Source of the DNA: Ixodes scapularis
Lineage: Eukaryota > Arthropoda > Arachnida > Ixodida > Ixodidae
DNA: 64,000 nt
Direction: 5' to 3'
NCBI RefSeq assembly: GCF_016920785.2
Contig: NW_024609835.1
Coordinates: forward strand, 87,516,243-87,580,242
In this document: one piece after another, positions 56,451 to 64,000 of the stretch
Layout of the letters: each line of letters begins with the position of its first letter
How positions within the stretch are numbered: position 1 is the stretch's first letter
Notes under the pieces: model-generated
What the model was told of the DNA's origin: nothing
Database searches by the model: none
What the model saw: only the letters and a program-made list of their open reading frames with translations
Position numbers and translations under genes: made by a program

Positions 56451-57875
56451 CTATGTCGTTGACATTTGATGTCCCAGGCAGATCAGTTTCTCTCTTTGGG
56501 TGGGTGGGACATTTTCTGTCGCTCTACTGTAGAGGCGTCTACCCGTCGACGAAGCCCGGTGAGCTTGGGACACGTTGGGGTCTTGCGATTCTCTGGGTGG
56601 TAAGGGAGGAAACTCCTCCTCGAGTAGCGTCTGTTTCTCTGTTAGATTCTTACTGGCGCTGTTCGTTTTCCTATATTTTCGTCGCCCCTCCTGTGGTTTC
56701 ATGCCAGGTGTTGTTTGGCTGTCTGTAGGTTTTGACATCGCAAGGTGTCAAAGGTGTAGGTTTTACATCGCAAGGTGACATCGCAAGGTGATTTCAAAGG
56801 TGTAGGTTTTGACATCGCAAGGTGATTTCTGCGATGCGGCCGTATCGTTGACCTCCACGGTCTCCACTGGCTTCAAAGCCTGTCGTGGTCCATTGACAAA
56901 AGCCTTGCTTCTTGCGAGTGCTCCGAGGCGCACTTTGCAGTTGACGTAGCTTGCGGGATGGTCCCCACCGCAGTTTGCACACTTCACGGGGTCTTCTCCC
57001 TTGCAGTCTTTGGTTGCGTGTGGTCCTGCGCACTTTTTGCACTTGACAGCGTTCTTGCAGTATTTGGCTATGTGTCCGAGTGCCTGGCAGTTGAAACATC
57101 GGGAGGGGGCTTCAACATAATCGCAGACCTCATGTATGGTGAACCCAAGGCTCACTCTTACTGGGCGCTCTGTGTTTGGCCGGAAAGTTAGAACGACTCG
57201 GTCAGTCGGTTTAGCCACTTCGCCAACCTTTGCGCGACGTTGGTAGAGTCGGCGGGCTGCGATCACACCAGCCGGTCCCAGGAATTCCGTTAGCTCGCTG
57301 TCCGAGTACCAATCAGGTACCCCTGTCACGAGGCCGTTGTTCCGCATGTAGGTCTTCGGTATGGTTGCTTGGACCGCAACTCCACAGAGAGAACGAAACT
57401 TCAGCAGCTTGTTCACGGTAGCAGCGTCTGTAACATCTACAAGGAGACCTCCCCGAGCAGTGAAATGATGCCTCACAAGAGGGGCGTCTGCCGCTGCCGC
57501 TATTTCTTCGTTTAGTTTGAGCGGATTCTGTTTTTGGAGTCGTTGGTCATCTTTGACTGGGGTCAGTAAAACTGGTACCCCAGTTGTTCGCTGACGTCGG
57601 TGTGTAACGAGTATGAATCCCTTCAGGTCACTTTTCTCCTCGTCGACGTGCATGGTAGAGTCTGATGTTACTTCAGACGCTCCTATATCCTCATCTTGGT
57701 CGTCATCGTCAGGTTCGTCGTCATTTTCTCCTTTGCGTCGCTTGACACCCTTGAGCGCTTGACCTGATGTTCTCTCTTGGCCTGGCTGGCCGGCTTGATC
57801 TTTCGCTAATGCCGTCACCGAAGGGCCTGATTTTTGTCTTCCATCTGATGAAGGCTCTCCATCGGAGTTTTCCAT
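56451..57875 (-). pseudogene. LINE ORF1 (gag-like nucleic-acid chaperone), interrupted
   Basis: From ATG 57875 a frame of 370 codons carries a charged, Ser/Asp-rich N-terminus, an RRM-like middle (TAATVNKLLKFRSLCGVAVQ), and three zinc knuckles: CFNCQALGHIAKYC, CKKCAGPHATKDC and CANCGGDHPASYVNC. It meets TAA at 56763-56765 and then a TGA inside a short tandem repeat. The same frame reopens at 56738 and continues for 95 codons with a Pro-rich tail to 56451. The repeat expansion is the evident cause of the break. ORF1 of this group binds element RNA and is needed for movement. Confidence 0.85.
56725..56825. repeat. ~30-46-bp tandem repeat inside LINE ORF1
   Basis: The words GTAGGTTTT, ACATCGCAAGGTG and ATTTCAAAGG recur two to three times. 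The outer copies of GTAGGTTTTGACATC are 77 bp apart, not a multiple of three, and the middle copy lacks one base, creating the stop. Confidence 0.85.
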
Positions 57876-58097
57876 GATGGAAAATCCGGGAGCACCTTGG
57901 TAGGACCCAGATTTAAAGGGTCCACGTAGCTGGCGGCCTTCAGGAGTATGATTTGTAGGTCCGGGTATAAAAGAGGCTTACTTCTTTCGTAGCGAAGGAA
58001 CAGATCAGGCTCTAATCCAGAGGCGTCGGCAATCTTTCAAAAATAATGTGGAACGCAGAAAAAGGATCGACCATCTACAAGGTGCTTCTTCTTCTTT

Positions 58098-58132
58098 CAG
58101 GTAAGTTTGAAACGCTCCTGGAGCGTTATGAC
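58098..58132. other. host strip between LINE and LTR element (both target duplications)
   Basis: Only 22 bp (58111-58132) separate the LINE duplication (58098-58110) from the LTR start. The last five bases, ATGAC (58128-58132), are the LTR element's own target duplication. A hairpin GCTCCTGGAGC lies between. Confidence 0.85.
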
Positions 58133-58723
58133 TGTCGTGTTGGCTGAGAAAGAAGAAGTTAGGACTGGATGGATTGGGCGGGAAAAAAAGGAAAAAGAAG
58201 TGGATAGAATAAACGATGTACAGGGTGTCACAAATGAAAATTTACACGGTCCTTTTTACCGAAAAAATAAACTAGGCATCGCCGAACGCTCATTCTCCGC
58301 CCAAAGGTAGAGCTAGAGGTCACAACCAGATGCCAAAGTTTCAGCCCGATCCGATTACTTAATCAAAAGTTATAACTGATTTTCTGAAAATTTCAATGGG
58401 AAAATGGAGCCCATTTTTGCCCGTTTTCGGTTTCTGGTGTCATACAGCCCCATGCGTTCGAAAACTCCGTCGACCCCCATTTTCCCATTGAAATTTTCAG
58501 AAAATCATTTATAACTTTTGATTAAGTAATCGGATCGGGCTGAAACTTTGGCATCTGGTTGTGACCTCTAGCTCTACCTTTGGGCGGTGAATGAGCGTTC
58601 GGCGATGCCTAGTTTATTTTTGCGGTAAAAAAGACCGTGTAAATTTTCTTTTGTGACACCCTGTACGTCACGCACAGTGACTAGGCTAATCATTGTCGGT
58701 TCATTCTACGGTACAATACAACA
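58133..58723 (+). repeat. 5' LTR (146 bp plus a 445-bp MITE insertion)
   Basis: Without the insertion and its extra TA the LTR is 146 bp, the same length as the 3' LTR, with three base differences (about 2%). It carries AATAAA near 58209. Confidence 0.92.
58221..58663. mobile_element. mariner-type foldback MITE inside the 5' LTR
   Basis: Ends CAGGGTGTCACAAATGAAAA and, complemented, CAGGGTGTCACAAAAGAAAA, with TA on both sides (58219-58220, 58664-58665); the 3' LTR has a single TA there. Arms of ~190 bp are nearly identical (GGTAGAGCTAGAGGTCAC, CCGATTACTTAATCAAAAG). CAGGGTGTC ends with a TA target are typical of mariner. 443 bp, non-coding. Confidence 0.92.
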
Positions 58724-58740
58724 TATTGGCGCAGTCGACC

Positions 58741-59571
58741 ATGAAACTGGAAACCCCGCCGCCTTTCTTGCCGACTCCCGGCAAACCTACAATTCCATGG
58801 ACGGAACGGTATCCTCTCTTCGAGACATTCCTGGTGGCGAGCGGCGCTATTTCATACTCCGACGACAGGAAGAAGGCCATCTTATTCAAGTGCCTTGGAG
58901 TGGAGGGACAGCGAGTATTCCGTTCCCTGCCCACAACCCGAGAGGATTCCCAGCCATCTACTTCGGCGGCTGGAAGTCTTGCTGCCGGATCCCAAGAGGA
59001 GTCTATCCCAACTACTTCAGCGGCCAGTACTCCTACTACTCGTGCCTTCGACGCTGCAGTACGTACACTGAGCAACTTTTTCACGCCTGCCATCAACAAG
59101 ACCGTGGAGCGATATCGCTTCCGGCAAAGGGCACAACTTCCAGGAGAAACAGTAGAAGAGTACGTTGCCGCGTTGCGAAGTCTGGCCAAGACATGCAAAT
59201 TCGATAAACTGACGGAAGATTTAATCTGCGACCAGCTTGTGGAGAAAACCAACACCAAGGAAGTACGGGAGAGGATTTTACTCGAACCAGAGCTAACGCT
59301 TGACGCTGCGTTAGTCATCGCCAGGCAAGTGGAACAGGCTCTGCGCGAATCTAAGCTGCTAGCCCAGGGAAATAACGTTTCAAGCACTCCTCAGGTTGCG
59401 GCTCTCACAAGATCTACTGCTAAATCTTCAAAACAGGGCCAAAAATGCTACAGATGTGGATCTTCAGCTCACTTGGCGGATGCTGCATCATGCCCGGCAC
59501 GTGCGAAGACCTGTAAAAAATGCGGTGCACGTGGCATTTTGCAGCTGTATGCAGAAAATCAACAGCAGTGA
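58741..59571 (+). pseudogene. gag of the gypsy-type element
   Basis: ATG 58741 lies at the end of the primer-binding region. The 276 codons include the capsid-like part (ERYRFRQRAQLPGETVEEYV, FDKLTEDLICDQLV), a Ser/Thr-rich insert near residues 70-95, and a first knuckle CYRCGSSAHLADAASC. The second knuckle begins CKKCGARG and is then lost to a single-base deletion around 59531-59534, after which the frame ends at 59571. In the intact element gag would read on into protease. Confidence 0.85.
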
Positions 59572-60866
59572 AGACCACAGCTTCCATCAGCACCAAAGGA
59601 CTGATGAACATTCAGGGATTGCCAGACATCCTGTACTGTGAAATGATCATAGCCGGCGTTGCACTCAAGCTACAGGTGGACACTGGCTCACCAATATCCA
59701 TCATATCTTCTGCACTCTACGATGCGCATTTTCGGCACATCAAGCTGGAACATTCGAACCTAGAGCTCAGAAATTACTCTAATGGGCTAATCGAGGTGTA
59801 TGGGATGTTCACAGCCGAGGCATCATTTGGGACCAGACATACTACAGGTACATTCCATGTCACATCCGGCAAACCGCTGGTTGGACTAGATGCCCTTAGG
59901 GGCTTGCAAATGAGGCTGGATATTGAAAAACATGTGTGTCACCAGCTCTCTACCAGAGGTATACAAAATCCTCAGCAGTATACAGAGATGTTTCCACAGC
60001 TATTCAAAGAGGGACTGGGACACGTGAAAGACTTCGTTCACAAAGTCAAGACGCGATCATCGGTTGCCCCATTGCAACAAAAACTTCGTCGTCTCCCTCT
60101 GACAGTACAAGACAAAGTCTCTGAGGCGTTGCAGAAGTTAGAAACAGCAGGGGTAATCGAGAAAATCGATGCGTCAGAGTGGGTTTCCCCAATCGTCGTG
60201 GCCTGGAAGAAAACAGGAGAAATCAGGCTATGCGTAGATCTACGAAGACCAAACGAAGCAATCGTCATTGACGGTCATCCGCTTCCACATCCGGAAGAAA
60301 TCTTTCACCGGCTGACAGGTATGACGATCTTCTCCAAGCTGGACCTCTCATCAGCTTACCACCAAATGGAACTGGCAGAGGAGAGCAGAGACATTACAGC
60401 GTTTATAACGCATGAAGGTCTTTACCGTTACAAGAGGGTTTGCTTTGGACTAGCTTCGGCAGCTGCAGCCTTTCAAAAGATGCTGTCAACAGTGCTGAAG
60501 GGATGCCAAGGCACAGTTCACTACCTTGATGACATCCTTGTCGCAGGGTCATCACAAAAAGACCACGATGAAAACTTAAAGCAAGTCCTATCACGCTTAG
60601 AGAAAATTGGGTTGAAGCTCAACACGCAAAAGTGCACCTTTTCGGTCACGGAGTTGGGAGATCTTGGACACCAAATATCCAAAGAAGGTATAAAACCAGC
60701 TGAAGGAACGCTCGACGCTATCAGCAAAGCGCCATCCCCTACAGATGTCAAGTCCTTGCAATCCTTCCTCGGACTTGCATCGTATTACTTGAAGTTCGTT
60801 CCAAACTACGCAACAGTGGTTGATACGCTCCGTGCCTTGCTACGCAAAGGTGTTCCTTTTTTGTGA
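59520..60866 (+). pseudogene. protease and reverse transcriptase of the gypsy-type element
   Basis: Protease active site LQVDTGSPISII around 59670-59705, an aspartic protease acting as a dimer. RT follows: WVSPIVVAWKK, LDLSSAYHQMEL, FGLASAAAAFQ, and YLDDILVAG at 60522 onward. The frame ends in TGA at 60864-60866 where a Trp codon is usual, and the same frame reopens directly after it. One base change would explain the stop. Confidence 0.9.
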
Positions 60867-60887
60867 ACAGCTGAACATGAACATGCA

Positions 60888-62102
60888 TTGGAGGAGGTGA
60901 AGAGCCTGATAAAGAACTGTGCTACTCTAGCCATTTTTGACCCTACACTACAAACGATGGTTACAACAGATGCTTCCAACTACGGACTGAGAGCTGTCCT
61001 ACAGCAGCTCCATCCAGAAGGCGTCAGGACAGTGGCGTTCGCGTCAAGGATATTGCCTGAGACAGAACGACGATACTCCGTAGGGGAACGAGAAGCTCTG
61101 GCTTGCCTTTGGGCTTGTGAAAGGTGGACAACATTCCTTCTAGGAAGATGTTTCATACTGCGTACAGATCACCAGGCCCTTGTGACATTACTTGGCACAC
61201 AAGGATCGGGAAGGCAACCCATGCGCATCGCCCGCTGGTCTGCAAGGCTACTGCAGTTTAACTACGAAGTGCAGTACCGGCGGGGCGAAGAGAATGTGAT
61301 TGCATATGCACTTTCGAGACTTCCGGTTGTCACCAAACAAGACACGTCAAGCGACGCAGAGGACGCCGAAATAATATGCGCAGTTCGAGCCCATCTGCGA
61401 AGCGTCACCTTGGATGAGCTCCAGAAGGAGACTTCGAAAGATGCTACACTAACAAAAGTGAGCGATATCATCACTTCTCCAAACCCTTCTGAGTTACAGG
61501 CACAACCTACCTTGTTACCCTTCTACAAACTTAAGAACGAACTCTCTGTGGTGCAAGGCCTGGTTTTGCGTAATCAGAAGATCATCCCACCGACCACACT
61601 TCGTCGTCGGATCATGGACATCGCGCACGATTCTCATCCTGGGATTGTACGAACAAAGCAGAGACTCCGAGACCACTACTGGTGGCCGAAAATGGACGGT
61701 GACGTCAATGACTACATCACAAACTGCATGATCTGCCAACAACATGACAAGACCGCAAAAACCGCACCTGCTCCGATGCAGCCAGTACCTTTTCCAACAG
61801 GTGCATGGAAGCAGATAGGAATAGACTTCGTCGGGCCATTTACTAATTTCCCAGGAAACTGCCGATATGCCATCACCGCTGTCGATTACTTCAGCAAGTG
61901 GCCGGAGGTCGAATTCTGTACACACCCAACGACAGACGCTGTGATAAGCTTCCTACAAAAAATCTTCAGTAGGGAAGGCTACCCCGAAGTACTGGTGTCC
62001 GACCACGGTTCACAGTTCATGTCCTTGCAGTTCAAAACATTTTCTGCAAGACAGAGGAATCATACACTCGAAATCGTCTATCTACTCCCCACAGGCGAAT
62101 GA
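60888..62102 (+). pseudogene. RNase H and integrase of the gypsy-type element
   Basis: Same frame as the RT. RNase H: TTDASNYGLRAVLQQ (a conserved Gly replaced by Arg), EREALACLWACE, LRTDHQAL, and AYALSRLP, where Tyr replaces the usual catalytic Asp of ADALSR. Integrase: zinc-binding HDSHPG..CMICQQ, then IGIDFVGPF and VSDHGSQF of the DDE core. A frameshift near 62035-62041 destroys the third catalytic Glu region in this frame. Confidence 0.9.
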
Positions 62103-62685
62103 ACAAGTAGAGCGCTTCAACAGGGTGCTCAAAGACTACATACAAAGCATCTTGTTGGAGAAAGGCGACATCCAGACGGACCTGGTAGACTTTTTGGGAG
62201 TTTATCGGTGTACACCGCAAGCAGCTACAACTCTGTCACCCTCTATGTTACTACATGGACGACCAATGCGAACGAGACTGGACATCGTGGGGCTCCCGCA
62301 TCCAGATATTTCAGAAGATGCTAGGAGCGCGATAAATGGACTTCGTGACAGGGTGAAGAAATATCAGAATCACTTCAAAAACTACGCTGACCAACGCCGA
62401 GGGGTAAAAAATCCAAAGTTCAAAGGAGGAGACTACGTACGTGTCCGACTTCCGGGACACGCAACAAAAGGTTCTTCGTCGTTCAGTTCTGCAGTGAGGA
62501 TTAAGGAGTCCCTCGGACCTGCAACCTTTCTAACAGAAGAGGGAAACTGCTGGAACGCTTCTAAGTTAACAAGAGCTGTTGCACCAACAGTTCCCGCTGC
62601 AACAACAATTATACCGGAAGCTGAAGCATCCGTCCGGTCCAGGCCTAAGAGAAATAAGCGGCCACCAGATCGTTACTCTCCGTAA
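62041..62685 (+). pseudogene. integrase C-terminal part, shifted frame
   Basis: After the frameshift the plus-one frame carries SPQANEQVERFNR (third DDE residue), then a GPY/F-like zone (KGGDYVRVRLPG) and an Arg/Lys-rich end (RSRPKRNKRPPDRYSP), stopping at 62685, 27 bp before the 3' LTR. No chromodomain is evident. Confidence 0.85.
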
Positions 62686-62712
62686 CACATAATTTTACCT
62701 TGTGGGGGAGTA

Positions 62713-62858
62713 TGTCGTGTTGGCTGAGAAAGAAGAAGTTAGGACTGAATGGATTGGGCGGGAAAAAAAGGAAAAAGAAGTGGATAGAATAAAAGATGTA
62801 CGTCACGCACAGTGACTAGGCTAATCACTGTCGGTTCATTCTACGGTACAATACAACA
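62713..62858 (+). repeat. 3' LTR (146 bp)
   Basis: TGTCGTGTTGG..TACAATACAACA, undisturbed. It contains AATAAA near 62789 and the single TA that marks the empty MITE site. Confidence 0.92.
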
Positions 62859-62863
62859 ATGAC

Positions 62864-64000
62864 TTTGAAAATGAAAAAAAAGCCATCGTCCACCTGTTGG
62901 GCAACCATTGTAGCTCTAAATGTTATAAAAGATTTTATCATAGTTTAATTATTTCCTCAGCGGCATTTGAAGTACCATGACTCGAAGCACAAAAAAGTGC
63001 TACGTTTGATATAAAATACCTAAACAAAAAAAATTTTACACAACATTAACTTTTTTCTGCATACTACCAACTATAAGCACTAAATCTGTAGCTAATTTCA
63101 TTGCCCTAGCGCGTGTCATTAAAAACATATTTGTGCTGAAAAATGTCAATTTTAGGGCAATATTTGAAGGGATGAAAAAAACAAAGTAGTGCAAATACCA
63201 AAAATGTGTATCGTTACATTCTGCTCCGACATCATCTTAACAAAACTGCTATATTGGAACCGTGTTATCTTTAATGGATCGTTCATAAAACATGAACTAG
63301 CGGAGCAAGTGAGGGTCGGCGCCATCATATTCGCAACGCTACAAACGCGCATGAACAGTAAAAACCAACACATACCTAATATGAAATGAAAGAGGATTAC
63401 ATTGCCTTTCGAATGGCATCAATCACACAAAACAGTATTTAAAAGGAGATGAGTAATGACCTGCCAAAAAGTACCTAAACTGCCATATTCAGTGGGACCG
63501 TGGCCTTAATGGGCCATGTTGCAATTGCAGCTTTGAAGGGAGCCATTATTAAAGGCCAACCCAATTTAGAAAGTTCGCGAACAAACAACGAGCTTCGAGC
63601 GAAAGCAACAAGGCGCTCGTTTTTGTTGTGTTTGGCCGTCCCTCTCGTTTTCTTCCTCAAGCTTATCTTTACCAACCCGCTCGTTCTGTCCCGAGATATT
63701 CATCGCTAAAATTTTGCCTTTCTATGCTTAATTAAAAAACCGCGCGCTGAAAGCGCGAATGCGGTTGTGCTGATATTGATGAGTAGAAAAATGACACAGT
63801 TGTTTCTGTCCCCTCGTCACTAACTCGACTGCGTGTCTTTGGTGCACTCGCCGGCGCCACACATCAAGACGACTAAGTCACTATTCTACGTATTATTTTC
63901 ATAACGGAGTTTCTGAATCAAGCGAAAAAAGGGAAACCTTTTACGATAAATTTCGCAAACCTCGTTGCTTTTTCGCGAATTGTTGAAATTGTGTTTGCCT
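62864..64000. other. non-coding stretch to window end
   Basis: AT-rich with short open frames and no recognisable domain. Positions 63440-63720 may be part of an interspersed repeat but no second copy was found in the window. Confidence 0.4.

Larger units (their letters stand above)
52397..58097 (-). mobile_element. full-length I-group LINE with 13-bp target duplication
   Basis: CAGGTAAGTTTGA flanks both sides (52384-52396 and 58098-58110), so both ends are fixed and the element is 5701 bp. On minus the order is a ~220-bp 5' leader, ORF1 (gag-like, broken), ORF2 (APE-RT-RNase H), and a 3' UTR of ~280 bp ending in a (CT)n tail with AATAAA-like sequence. APE endonuclease plus RNase H and CCHC gag place it in the I/LOA/R1 group. 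Confidence 0.9.
58133..62858 (+). mobile_element. gypsy (Ty3)-type LTR retrotransposon, complete but defective
   Basis: Target duplication ATGAC at 58128-58132 and 62859-62863. LTRs start TGTCGTG and end ACAACA. TTGGCGCAGTCGACC after the 5' LTR is the likely primer binding site, and GTGGGGGAG just before the 3' LTR the polypurine tract. The order gag, protease, RT, RNase H, integrase is that of Ty3/gypsy; no envelope gene is seen. Defects: a MITE in the 5' LTR, a 1-nt loss at the end of gag, a TGA between RT and RNase H, and a frameshift in integrase. Confidence 0.92.

Noticed and set aside
1..64000. CRISPR array or bacterial operon
   Set aside because: No regular repeat-spacer pattern, no prokaryotic gene packing; the DNA is clearly eukaryotic.

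Overview
The window reads as hard-tick nuclear DNA (Acari: Ixodida, probably a metastriate genus). The reasons are introns with GT..AG borders, an M13 (neprilysin-family) metallopeptidase of the kind ticks have in expanded families, and the crowding of non-LTR, LTR, Penelope-like and miniature DNA elements. The genus is an inference. Only three stretches look like host genes; almost everything else is mobile DNA in several nested layers.

Region by region: (1) 1-2058, minus: a long open transposase-like gene leaving the left edge. (2) 5275-5582, plus: the first two coding exons of a BTB/POZ protein, with four CACGTG motifs about 650 bp upstream. (3) 6.7-24 kb: repeats only. They include a dead LINE tail, minisatellites, a ~125-bp tandem array cut by three insertions, a Penelope-like remnant with a GIY-YIG domain, hAT and TTAA-target MITEs, long homopolymers and a 100-bp assembly gap beside a long inverted repeat. 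(4) 24.4-29.4 kb, minus: two exons of an ABCA-type transporter. (5) 34.2-38.1 kb, plus: a complete two-exon M13 gene of 767 codons whose zinc and catalytic residues are missing, so a probable pseudoenzyme. ABCA and M13 are divergently arranged. (6) 39-50 kb: MITE families, among them a MULE-like element with minisatellite ends nested in another MITE, a gypsy integrase relic and a ~750-bp palindrome. (7) 50.1-62.9 kb: a block of retroelements made of a 5'-truncated LINE, a full-length I-group LINE (5.7 kb, 13-bp target duplication, intact ORF2), and a 4.7-kb gypsy-type LTR element with 5-bp target duplication whose 5' LTR carries a mariner-type MITE. (8) 62.9-64 kb: unassigned sequence.

The genes do not form a pathway. 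What the window offers is a readable insertion history: target duplications and nested copies let many insertions be ordered, and several elements (LINE ORF2, the 98%-identical LTRs, the open transposase frame) look recent. All exon borders are predictions from splice motifs and reading frame; no alignment or transcript was available.
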